From an uncultured Lachnospiraceae bacterium (GTDB lineage: Bacteria; Bacillota; Clostridia; Lachnospirales; Lachnospiraceae), in NCBI GenBank assembly GCA_902803155.1, contig CADCOU010000121.1, forward strand, positions 1-17,140: DNA of 17,140 bases. The letters are read 5' to 3'. Of this stretch, positions 6,384 through 13,954 are shown piece by piece; within the stretch, counting starts at the first letter, position 1; every line of letters starts with the position of its first letter. Below the pieces are notes generated by a model that did no database searches, was not told the origin of the DNA, and saw only the letters and a program-made list of their open reading frames with translations. Made by a program: the position numbers and the translations under genes.

Positions 6384-7473
6384 GAACAATACGAATACAG
6401 TCCGTGAAGCCATTCAGGTGCGATACCGCGGCCGCGGCTCGCAGATATGGGTCTATTTCGGGAAGATGCTTCGGACCTTTATCTATCAGAATGACTGGAA
6501 GATGCTCCCGATGGCTGCGCTGGTCGCAGGCCTTGTAGGACTGGTCATACGCCTGAAACTGTTCATCAATATGGAAGGCACTCTGATGGGTGCTTTCGCG
6601 CTGGCCTGCGTATGCATCTGGAACGGAGGCTTCAACTCTATCCAGGTCATCTGCAGGGAGAGAGATGTGATCAAGCGGGAGCACCGTTCGGGCATGCACA
6701 TTTCTTCCTACATCATTTCCCACATGATGTACCAGGCGCTGATCTGCCTGCTGCAGACGATCATAACGATCTATATTACCAGTGTGATCGGCGTTCAGTA
6801 TCCGGAGAGCGGGATCTTTACAAAGTGGATGGTTGTCGACATCGGGATCTCCATGTTCCTGATCACCTATGCCTCGGACATGTTGTCACTGTGGATATCC
6901 GCATTGTCGAGGACATCGACGACTGCGATGACCATCATGCCGTTCGTGCTGATCTTCCAGCTGGTGTTTTCGGGCAGCGTGATTACTCTCCCGGAGTGGG
7001 CAGAGCCGTTCAGCATGGCAACGATCTCCTCGCCCGGCCTGAATGTGATCGCCTCGCAGGCGGACGTCAACAACCGGCCGTTTGTGACGATCTCCAATAT
7101 GCTGGACCAGATGCATGATGCGAAGATACAGCACACCGTAACGCTTGGAGAAGTGCTGGAGGTCCTCCGGCTGTCGGGTGACCCGCAGATCGAATCCGTG
7201 ATCGATAGCGTGAAGGCGGACCCGGAGATGCAGGAGTATCTGGGAGAAAGCGTGACCATTGATACGACAGTCGGTCAGGTCATGGAAATTGTCGGAGAGA
7301 AAGAGCTGAAGGAATACGTAGAAAAGAGCGCGTCAGAGGTAAGCTATAAAACAGAATATGAAAATACGAAGGATAACATAATAGAGTACTGGGGCAGGCT
7401 TGCGGCATTCATATTCGTATATGCGCTGCTTGCGATGATCACACTTGAGTTCATTGACAAGGACAAGCGGTGA
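6376..7473 (+). CDS. ABC-2 type permease with large extracytoplasmic loop
   Basis: This 365-residue membrane subunit is the partner of the preceding ATPase, whose gene it overlaps by 8 bp. About six helices are visible: near 43-60, 70-86, 110-138, 152-178, 186-204 and 340-359. This matches ABCG-type membrane domains, including the large loop between helices 5 and 6. Here that loop is about 130 residues (206-338) and hydrophilic. It holds two similar helical units, 254-279 (TVTLGEVLEVL, then SVIDSV) and 297-318 (TTVGQVMEIV, then YVEKS), which look like an internal duplication. The gene ends 88 bp before the next start, with no terminator. Substrate unknown; export is expected from the ABCG-like ATPase. 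Confidence 0.75.
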   Translation: MAENNTNTVREAIQVRYRGRGSQIWVYFGKMLRTFIYQNDWKMLPMAALVAGLVGLVIRLKLFINMEGTLMGAFALACVCIWNGGFNSIQVICRERDVIKREHRSGMHISSYIISHMMYQALICLLQTIITIYITSVIGVQYPESGIFTKWMVVDIGISMFLITYASDMLSLWISALSRTSTTAMTIMPFVLIFQLVFSGSVITLPEWAEPFSMATISSPGLNVIASQADVNNRPFVTISNMLDQMHDAKIQHTVTLGEVLEVLRLSGDPQIESVIDSVKADPEMQEYLGESVTIDTTVGQVMEIVGEKELKEYVEKSASEVSYKTEYENTKDNIIEYWGRLAAFIFVYALLAMITLEFIDKDKR

Positions 7474-7561
7474 GCCGGAGAAATAAAGCTGCAGAGCATA
7501 GACAGAGAAGGTAATGATGGAGACCCCGGAATCGGGGAAAGAATGCGGACAGGAGGGAAAG

Positions 7562-8065
7562 ATGAAGCTGGAAGCAGACAGAATGAAGCAGAGGGAGTTT
7601 TATGAAGCGATCCTCCACTTTGAAGAGAGCGAGGAGGCTCAGGATTATTACTACGATGTCATGGCGAGCGGGACCGGGAGATTCCTCCCTGACGGCCATG
7701 AGGAAACGGTCCGGGAGAGGATCCTGAAAGCTTATGCCTTCCTGTTCTGCGAGAACAAGGTGGGATTCGGAAAAGAGGCGGATGTGGACGATGTGGCGGA
7801 TACGGCGGACCGTCTCTATATCGGAAGTACAGGTTACGACCCAGAGCACTGGTACCGCATGAAGTATCATTTCCCGGTCATCGACGACGATAATTACGAC
7901 AGATTTGCCGCGCTGGTCCTGGCAGATATGAATGCAGGACCGCTGCATGACGCCGCGGTGGAGCATGGGGATACCCTGGTGCTGGGCGAGCCTGATCCGC
8001 TGCACATGTCTGCGGAGCAGAGAAAGCATCAGAAGGTAAAAGGAGTGTCCCTGGCACAGGCATAG
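7562..8065 (+). CDS. Unrecognised acidic soluble protein of the exporter operon
   Basis: I do not recognise this 167-residue protein. It has no signal peptide, membrane helix, cysteine cluster or double-glycine leader. It is rich in Asp/Glu (runs such as EESEEAQD, ADVDDVADTAD, VIDDDNYD) and aromatic residues (FYEAILHF, DYYYDV, DPEHWYRMKYHF), with a basic tail (EQRKHQKVKG). It looks helical at the N terminus and could be an intracellular adaptor or regulator. It does not look like an NHLP or Nif11-type precursor. ATG 7562 is preferred because AGGAGG (7551-7556) lies 5 nt upstream. An in-frame ATG at 7514 with a weaker AGAAGG would add 16 residues across a small CCCCG/CGGGG hairpin (7524-7537). 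The stop is 10 bp before the response regulator start, which implies coordinated expression. Confidence 0.7.
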   Translation: MKLEADRMKQREFYEAILHFEESEEAQDYYYDVMASGTGRFLPDGHEETVRERILKAYAFLFCENKVGFGKEADVDDVADTADRLYIGSTGYDPEHWYRMKYHFPVIDDDNYDRFAALVLADMNAGPLHDAAVEHGDTLVLGEPDPLHMSAEQRKHQKVKGVSLAQA

Positions 8066-8075
8066 GAGGAGAAGG

Positions 8076-8885
8076 ATGAAGATCATTGCAGTGGATGACG
8101 AAGCCGCTTCCCTGAAAAGGATATCGGCAGCTGTAAAAAAGCTCGTGCCTGACGGTGAACTGTACTGTTTTGACAGCTCGCTGTCCGCGCTTGCAAAAGC
8201 GCGCGAAGAGCAGATTGATGTCGCTTTCCTGGATATCCGTATGCCGGAACTGTCCGGTATCGACCTCGGAAGGTACCTGCGGGAACTGAACCCGTTCATG
8301 AACCTGATCTACCTTTCAAAGCATAAGGAATACGGCTGCGAGGTGATGGCGCTCCGCTCAAGCGGTTATCTCATGAAACCGGCGTCGGAGAAAGCTGTGA
8401 AAGAAGAACTGGATTCTCTGCGGTTTCCGGAAAACGGCAAGGGCCAGAAGCGGGTGTTTGCACAGACATTCGGCAATTTTGAGCTCTTTGTGGACGGAAC
8501 GCCGGTGACATTCAAGTATAACCGGACGAAGGAGGTCGTCGCGGTGCTGGTAAATAACCGCGGCGCACAGACGACGAATGGTGAGATCATTGCCAATCTC
8601 TGGGAGGATGAGGGCGACCCGGAGAAAAAGACGTCGTATCTCTCAAACCTCAGGCAGGATCTGCAGAACACGCTGCACCGCCTGAAGCTCGACGGGATCA
8701 TACTGAAACAGAGAGGCAGCATGGCGATCGCAAGAGACAGGATCGAGTGCGACCTGTATGAATGGCTCGAAAAGAAGAAGGAATCCCGGTATCAGTACAT
8801 CGGAGACTACATGAATCAGTACAGCTGGCCGGAATACTACCGCGGCGAGCTGGATGATCTCAATTACGCGCTGTATGACGAATGA
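8076..8885 (+). CDS. Response regulator with winged-helix (SARP/OmpR-like) output domain
   Basis: This 269-residue DNA-binding regulator has a receiver domain at about 1-112: acidic pocket Asp7-Asp8-Glu9, phosphoacceptor Asp53 in FLDIRMPELSG, the Ser81 switch position and conserved Lys101 in LMKPAS. After a short linker, residues about 131-228 (FGNFELFVDGTPVTFKYNRTKE and on to a recognition helix around 185-204) resemble the winged helix of SARP/Trans_reg_C proteins, which often opens with a phrase like FGxFEVxxDG. An aromatic tail of about 40 residues follows (YQYIGDYMNQYSWPEYYRGEL) that resembles the start of a bacterial transcriptional-activator (BTAD) repeat but is too short for the whole domain. 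AGGAGG (8064-8069) is 6 nt before the ATG. No histidine kinase is in the window. It probably controls this operon, by inference from position only. Confidence 0.85.
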   Translation: MKIIAVDDEAASLKRISAAVKKLVPDGELYCFDSSLSALAKAREEQIDVAFLDIRMPELSGIDLGRYLRELNPFMNLIYLSKHKEYGCEVMALRSSGYLMKPASEKAVKEELDSLRFPENGKGQKRVFAQTFGNFELFVDGTPVTFKYNRTKEVVAVLVNNRGAQTTNGEIIANLWEDEGDPEKKTSYLSNLRQDLQNTLHRLKLDGIILKQRGSMAIARDRIECDLYEWLEKKKESRYQYIGDYMNQYSWPEYYRGELDDLNYALYDE

Positions 8886-8900
8886 TGGCAGGAGTATGAG

Positions 8901-9320
8901 ATGGATCAGGAACAGAGGGTCTTCAGAAAAGAAACAATGGAGCGCATATCCTCTCCGGAGCAGCTGACGGATTATCTCAAAGTGGCGACTCCCGGGATCT
9001 GGGTGCTTCTTGCTTCCGTACTGTTCCTGCTCGGCGGACTGTTTGTATGGGCGTCTGTCGGAAGACTGGAGACCAGGGAAGAAGTGCGGGTGACGGTAGA
9101 CGAACATACGGCCCGTGTCGTTTCTTCCGGGTCGGAGCCGCTGTCGGAAGGCATGAAGCTGACCGTTTCCGGACAGGATTTTGTGATCACGCGCATTGAA
9201 GAGGATGAGTACGGCAGGACGCTCGGCCTGGCCGAGGTACAGCTTCCGGACGGAAGCTATGACGGAACCGTTGTGACAGAGACAACCAGACCGATCGAAT
9301 TTCTGTTCAGCAGCACATGA
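8901..9320 (+). CDS. Minimal HlyD-like adaptor of an NHLM-type exporter
   Basis: This 139-residue protein has a short cytoplasmic head, one membrane helix (about 33-53, IWVLLASVLFLLGGLFVWAS) and an 85-residue external beta-rich part. The head FRKETMERISSPEQL (8-22) closely matches how NHLM-system HlyD proteins (TIGR03794 type) begin, and the tail RPIEFLF (130-136) matches how such adaptors end. Normal members are roughly 300-450 residues and carry lipoyl-like and coiled-coil hairpin segments. Those are absent here, with no frameshift or stop that would suggest decay. It starts 15 bp after the regulator gene and stops 9 bp before the peptidase-exporter gene. CAGGAG (8889-8894) is 6 nt upstream of the ATG. 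It likely bridges or stabilises the two exporters at the outer membrane face. Confidence is high for family, lower for mechanism. Confidence 0.75.
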   Translation: MDQEQRVFRKETMERISSPEQLTDYLKVATPGIWVLLASVLFLLGGLFVWASVGRLETREEVRVTVDEHTARVVSSGSEPLSEGMKLTVSGQDFVITRIEEDEYGRTLGLAEVQLPDGSYDGTVVTETTRPIEFLFSST

Positions 9321-9329
9321 TAGAACGAT

Positions 9330-11579
9330 ATGGCCAATAACTCGATCAGACCGACGCTCACGAAGGGCGTTGCAAAAGTACCTGTGATCATGCAGCTGGA
9401 GGCGCTGGAATGCGGTGCGGCAGCGCTGGCGATGATCATGGCATACTATGGAAAATGGGTTCCGCTGGAGCAGGTGCGTCTGGACTGCGGGGTCTCACGG
9501 GACGGTTCGAAAGCCCGCAATATATACCAGGCGGCAGAGCATTACGGCTTTGACGTGGAAGCCTGGCACATGGATCCGGAGAGCCTGAAGAATAAGGGAA
9601 GGTTTCCCTGTATTCTTCACTGGAACATGAATCATTTTGTCGTACTCCGCGGATTCCGGGGAAAATACGCATATCTGAACGATCCGGCAAGGGGAGAGAT
9701 AAAGGTAACTCTGGAAGAGTTTGACCGGTCCTTTACCGGAGTCGTTATCATACCGGTTCCGTCGGAGCGGTTTGAGCCCGGCGGAAAACGGAAGAGTACC
9801 ATTGATTTTGCGAAGAAACGACTGACCGGTGCGCGCAGCGCACTGGTATTTGTCATGCTCACGACGGCGATTTCCTATCTGTTCGGTATCGTCAATTCTG
9901 TCACATCCAGGATCTTTATGGACAGGCTGCTCAGCGGCAGGAACAGGGACTGGCTGATTCCGTTTCTCATAGTGCTGTCGGTGCTTGCAGCTATACAGCT
10001 TGCGGTGGCCTGGGCTCAGACGGTCAGCTCCCTGAAGATCAACGGAAAGATGGCCGTGGTCGGCAGCTCTTCCTATATGTGGAAGGTGCTTCACCTGCCC
10101 ATGGAGTTTTTCTCACAGCGTCTGGCCGGTGACATCCAGTCAAGAACGGCGCTGAACGCGTCCATCGCGGGGACGCTCGTCAATACTCTCGCTCCGGTGG
10201 TGCTGAATACGGCCATGATGGTCTTCTACCTGGTGGTGATGCTGAGCCAGAGTGTCCTCCTGACACTGATCGGTATCGGAACGATCCTGATCAACATGGG
10301 CATGGCGGGCGTGATCTCCCGCAGACGGATCAACATCACCCGTGTACAGATGAGGGATCAGGGCAAGCTGGAAGCCGCGACGGTCACCGGAATCGATATG
10401 ATCGAGACCATCAAGTCCGGCGGCGCGGAAGAGGGCTTCTTCCGGAAATGGGCAGGATATCAGGCTGCCGTGAACGTACAGACTGTGAATGCGGAAAAGA
10501 CGAACCGCTATCTGGGCATGATACCGGCATTCTTCAGTACGATCGCAAACTATGCGGTACTGGTGCTCGGGGTATGGCTGGTCATGCAGGGACAGTTTTC
10601 GCTCGGCGGAGTGATGATGTTCCAGGGCTTCCTGGGCAGCTTCCTCTCTCCTGCCATGACGCTGATCGGCACCGGCCAGACCATTCAGGAGATGCGTACG
10701 CAGATGGAGCGCGTGGAGGATGTCATGGCATATCCCGAGGATGAGAACACCCGGGAATATACAGAGAAAGAGATAAAGGACAAGCAGACGGAAGGATACG
10801 GCGCAGCGGATGAGACAGTTTCGGCCCGCGCAGCATCAGATGACGGGAATCTTGAAAAACTCCGCGGCAACATTGAACTGAAGGATGTCACGTTCGGCTA
10901 TTCCCGTCTGGATGCCCCGCTGATCCGGGATTTCTCACTCAGGCTCACCACCGGACAGCAGGTGGCTCTGGTCGGGGCGTCCGGCTGCGGCAAGTCGACG
11001 GTCTCCAGACTGGTTTCCGGGCTGTATCAGCCCTGGAGCGGAGAGATCCTGTTTGACGGCAGACCGAGGAGCGCCTGGCCGCGCGATGTGATCACCGGTT
11101 CGCTGGCTGTGGTCGATCAGGAGATCATCCTGTTTGCGGATACGGTAAGCGCCAATATCCGGATGTGGGACAGCTCCATTAAGGATTTCGAGATGATCCT
11201 CGCGGCGCGTGACGCGCAGATTCATGAGGACATCATACACCTCCCCGGAGGATACCAGCATAAACTGAGCGCAGGCGGCAGGGAACTGTCCGGCGGACAG
11301 CGACAGCGCCTTGAGATCGCGAGGGTGCTTGCACAGGATCCGACCATTCTGATCCTGGATGAAGCGACCAGCGCACTGGATGCACAGACGGAATATGAAG
11401 TCGTGAAAGCCATCCGGGAGCGGGGCATCACGTGCATTATAGCGGCACACCGTCTTTCTACGGTACGTGACTGCGATGAGATCATCGTCCTGGAAAAAGG
11501 GCTGGTGACAGAGAGAGGAACACACGACGAACTGATGCGGAAGGGCGGCGCTTACGCGGACCTCGTGGCGGATGAATAG
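9330..11579 (+). CDS. NHLM-type peptidase/ABC exporter (C39 peptidase, membrane, ATPase)
   Basis: This 749-residue protein has the three-part layout of leader-cleaving exporters. The C39 peptidase domain (about 15-145) has Gln22 and Cys28 in MQLEALECGAAAL, His102 in NMNHFVVL and Asp118 in LNDPARG, so the catalytic set is intact. The ABC exporter membrane domain runs from about 165 to 450. A charged linker of roughly 45 residues (468-512) leads to the ATPase: Walker A GASGCGKST (549-557), Gln597, signature LSGGQ (653-657), Walker B ILILDEATSALD (673-684), His707. The start region and its pairing with the next gene fit TIGR03796-type NHLM exporters. It should cut double-glycine-type leaders and export the core peptide. 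ATG 9330 has hardly any ribosome site and lies 9 bp after the adaptor stop, so translation is probably coupled. No cargo gene is seen. Confidence 0.9.
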   Translation: MANNSIRPTLTKGVAKVPVIMQLEALECGAAALAMIMAYYGKWVPLEQVRLDCGVSRDGSKARNIYQAAEHYGFDVEAWHMDPESLKNKGRFPCILHWNMNHFVVLRGFRGKYAYLNDPARGEIKVTLEEFDRSFTGVVIIPVPSERFEPGGKRKSTIDFAKKRLTGARSALVFVMLTTAISYLFGIVNSVTSRIFMDRLLSGRNRDWLIPFLIVLSVLAAIQLAVAWAQTVSSLKINGKMAVVGSSSYMWKVLHLPMEFFSQRLAGDIQSRTALNASIAGTLVNTLAPVVLNTAMMVFYLVVMLSQSVLLTLIGIGTILINMGMAGVISRRRINITRVQMRDQGKLEAATVTGIDMIETIKSGGAEEGFFRKWAGYQAAVNVQTVNAEKTNRYLGMIPAFFSTIANYAVLVLGVWLVMQGQFSLGGVMMFQGFLGSFLSPAMTLIGTGQTIQEMRTQMERVEDVMAYPEDENTREYTEKEIKDKQTEGYGAADETVSARAASDDGNLEKLRGNIELKDVTFGYSRLDAPLIRDFSLRLTTGQQVALVGASGCGKSTVSRLVSGLYQPWSGEILFDGRPRSAWPRDVITGSLAVVDQEIILFADTVSANIRMWDSSIKDFEMILAARDAQIHEDIIHLPGGYQHKLSAGGRELSGGQRQRLEIARVLAQDPTILILDEATSALDAQTEYEVVKAIRERGITCIIAAHRLSTVRDCDEIIVLEKGLVTERGTHDELMRKGGAYADLVADE

Positions 11580-11599
11580 TCTGGAAGGGAGGAATAGGA

Positions 11600-13792
11600 G
11601 TGGGCTGGTTTGACAGTCAGCTGAAAGAACGGCGGGAGGCCGATCAGAAGCTCCTGGAAGAATCCTTTTTGAAAGCTGCCGGAGCAGTGATGGGAGAATC
11701 CAGTGCCCAGCGGATGGGAGACGAACGGATCATCACACAGAATGCTGTGGATGAGATCCTGAAGTATTACCACCATCCGCCGGTTGAGGTGCCCGAAAAA
11801 CCGGAGAGTCCGCAGCAGCGTCTTGATTACTGCCTCAGGGCTTACGGACTGATGCGCAGGGAAATAGAGCTGAAGGAGCACTGGTGGCGGGATTCTTTCG
11901 GACCGATCCTCGCTTACCGGAAAGAGGATGATCTTCCGGTTGCACTGATCCCGGGACCGGTAAGCGGATACCGGTATACGGATCCCGAAACCGGAAAACA
12001 CAGAAAAGTAAGCAGCAGGACCGCAGGGCTGTTCTCGGAGAGAGCCCTGTGCTTCTACCGGCCTCTTCCGATGAGAAGTATCGGCATCCCGGACCTTCTG
12101 CTGTATCTGAAGCGCTGCATCACGATGAGCGATATTCTGATGGTTCTGGCGGCGTCCCTTGCTGTCCCGATGGTAGGGCTGCTGATACCGAGGATCACGA
12201 AGGCACTGACCGGACCGGTCCTCCGGAGCGGGAACACCGCGGCGCTTGCCGGGATCGCCATCTGTATCCTGTGCATTTCCATCTCTTCGCAGCTGCTCAG
12301 CAGTACCAATGAGCTGCTGATGAACCGGCTGGCGGTTAAAACCTCGATGGGGGTGGAATCCGCCATGATGATGAGGATACTGTCCCTGCCTTCCGGATTC
12401 TTCCGTGAATATCCGGCCGGTGAACTGAAGAGCCGCGCGATGTCGGTGAATCAGCTGTGTGATCTTCTCCTCGGTATGGTAATGACAGCATCACTGACCT
12501 CTATCAGTTCACTTCTGTACGTTACACAGATATTCCGCTATGCGCCTGCACTGGTGGTTCCGTCTCTTGTCATCATCCTGGTCACGGTTGTGAGCTCGAT
12601 CGTCACGGTCCTGATCCAGGTGAACCTGAACCGGAGGAGGCTGGATCTGAATGCAAAAGAGTCGGGAATGTCCTACTCGCTAATTACAGGAGTATCGAAG
12701 ATCAAACTGTCCGGCGCGGAGAAGCGGGTATTCGCGAGATGGCTGGATCTGTACGCGCAGGGAGCGGAACTGACCTACAATCCTCCTCTGCTGATCAAGC
12801 TCAGCAATGTGATCACTACGGCGATCAGCCTGATCTCGAATATCGTGCTATACGGGATGGCCGTCAAAAGCGGGGTTGACCAGTCTTCCTATTTTGCGTT
12901 TACCGCTGCATACGGTGCGGCGATGGGAGCCTTTCTGTCCGTTTCAAACATCGCGGTACGCGCGGCTGAGATCAGGCCGATCCTGGAGATGGCCGAGCCG
13001 TTCCTGAAGGCACAGCCGGAGCAGGCGGGCGGAAAAGAGATCGTTACTTCGATCAGCGGAGCGGTCGAAATGGATCATGTGTATTTCCGCTACAGTGAGG
13101 AGACGCCGTATGTCCTGAATGACATATCCCTGAAGATCCGTCCGGGAGAGTACGTTGCGATAGTCGGGAAAACGGGCTGCGGGAAATCCACCCTGATGCG
13201 GCTGCTTCTGGGATTCGAGAAGCCGGAGAAAGGTTCCGTTTACTATGACGGAAAGAACATTGAGACGCTGGATCCTGTCTCTCTGCGCAGAAAGATCGGT
13301 ACGGTCATGCAGTCAGGCGGGCTGTTTCAGGGAGATATCTATTCCAATATCGTGATATCCGCTCCGGAGCTTACGCTGGATGACGCATGGGAAGCCGCCG
13401 AAAAGGCAGGCATAGCGGATGATATCCGCGCAATGCCCATGGGCATGCATACCCTGATCTCGGAAGGACAGGGCGGCATATCAGGCGGACAGCGCCAGCG
13501 CATCATGATCGCCAGGGCGATCGCTCCGAAGCCGAAGCTCCTGATCTTTGACGAAGCGACGTCTGCTCTCGATAACCGCACCCAGAAACAGGTGTGCGAC
13601 GCACTGGACAGCATGGGATGCACCCGCATCGTCATTGCCCACAGACTCTCCACCATACGCACCTGCGACCGGATTCTGGTGCTGGACGGCGGCAGAATCA
13701 CGGAAGAAGGAACCTATGAGGAACTGATGAAAAAGAACGGGTTCTTTGCGGAACTGGTGAAAAGGCAGAAAGTGCAGTCTGAACTCGTTTAG
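11600..13792 (+). CDS. NHLM-type second ABC exporter (no peptidase domain)
   Basis: This 730-residue partner of the preceding exporter has an N-terminal soluble region (1-170), a membrane domain (about 176-455) and an ATPase. The segment 91-133 (LKEHWWRDSFGPILAYRKED, then PVALIP, then YRYTDPETG) is the hallmark of the second NHLM ABC protein (TIGR03797 type), which displays W-W-x-R-D and then PVALxP-x-YR-x-x-DP-x-TG. ATPase motifs are Walker A GKTGCGKST (523-531), Gln571, signature ISGGQ (627-631), Walker B LLIFDEATSALD (647-658) and His681. All are intact, so it should hydrolyse ATP. It is shorter than the 900-plus residues common in other phyla, mainly at the N terminus. It starts with GTG 11600, 7 nt after GGGAGG (11587-11592), 20 bp after the peptidase exporter. 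Only AT-rich sequence follows, without a terminator hairpin. Confidence 0.88.
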   Translation: MGWFDSQLKERREADQKLLEESFLKAAGAVMGESSAQRMGDERIITQNAVDEILKYYHHPPVEVPEKPESPQQRLDYCLRAYGLMRREIELKEHWWRDSFGPILAYRKEDDLPVALIPGPVSGYRYTDPETGKHRKVSSRTAGLFSERALCFYRPLPMRSIGIPDLLLYLKRCITMSDILMVLAASLAVPMVGLLIPRITKALTGPVLRSGNTAALAGIAICILCISISSQLLSSTNELLMNRLAVKTSMGVESAMMMRILSLPSGFFREYPAGELKSRAMSVNQLCDLLLGMVMTASLTSISSLLYVTQIFRYAPALVVPSLVIILVTVVSSIVTVLIQVNLNRRRLDLNAKESGMSYSLITGVSKIKLSGAEKRVFARWLDLYAQGAELTYNPPLLIKLSNVITTAISLISNIVLYGMAVKSGVDQSSYFAFTAAYGAAMGAFLSVSNIAVRAAEIRPILEMAEPFLKAQPEQAGGKEIVTSISGAVEMDHVYFRYSEETPYVLNDISLKIRPGEYVAIVGKTGCGKSTLMRLLLGFEKPEKGSVYYDGKNIETLDPVSLRRKIGTVMQSGGLFQGDIYSNIVISAPELTLDDAWEAAEKAGIADDIRAMPMGMHTLISEGQGGISGGQRQRIMIARAIAPKPKLLIFDEATSALDNRTQKQVCDALDSMGCTRIVIAHRLSTIRTCDRILVLDGGRITEEGTYEELMKKNGFFAELVKRQKVQSELV

Positions 13793-13823
13793 TCAAAAAT
13801 CGACAAAAAAATGACAGTTCGCA

Positions 13824-13853
13824 TTGCCTCACTCCATAGTTTCATATTACAAT
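13824..13853 (+). promoter_or_regulatory. Putative promoter of the hydrogenase operon
   Basis: TTGCCT (13824-13829) and TACAAT (13848-13853) are 18 nt apart in an AT-rich gap that starts right after the exporter operon. Transcription would begin near 13860, giving a leader of about 95 nt. No Rex-like palindrome (TTGTGA-type half sites) was found around it. Confidence 0.5.
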
Positions 13854-13872
13854 ACTTACAGCATGTTATCTT

Positions 13873-13900
13873 CGGCAGGTCTGTGCGAAGGAACCTGCCG
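13873..13900 (+). other. Leader hairpin upstream of the hydrogenase operon
   Basis: CGGCAGGT (13873-13880) pairs perfectly with ACCTGCCG (13893-13900) around a 12-nt loop CTGTGCGAAGGA. It has no T run after it, so in the transcript it is a leader structure rather than a terminator. The loop contains AAGGA, similar to a ribosome site. Alternatively it is a DNA operator. It begins about 13 nt after the predicted transcript start. Confidence 0.5.
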
Positions 13901-13954
13901 GATATGACCCGAAAACGGATATGCGACAACTAAACAAGGAGGTGTTTTTCAAAG

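Noticed and set aside
7514..7561. ATG start at 7514 for the unknown acidic protein
   Set aside because: It has a weaker ribosome site than ATG 7562, which follows AGGAGG by 5 nt. The longer form cannot be fully excluded.
7474..7561. Possible precursor peptide gene in the largest gap inside the exporter operon
   Set aside because: The gap is only 88 bp. No start with ribosome site leads to a peptide with a GG leader; other gaps were checked with the same result.
13793..13830. Terminator directly after the second exporter gene
   Set aside because: The stretch has A runs and a 4-bp GTCA/TGAC match but no real stem followed by T residues.
13793..13954. Rex-type redox operator upstream of the hydrogenase genes
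   Set aside because: No TTGTGA/TCACAA-like palindrome was seen by eye on either strand.
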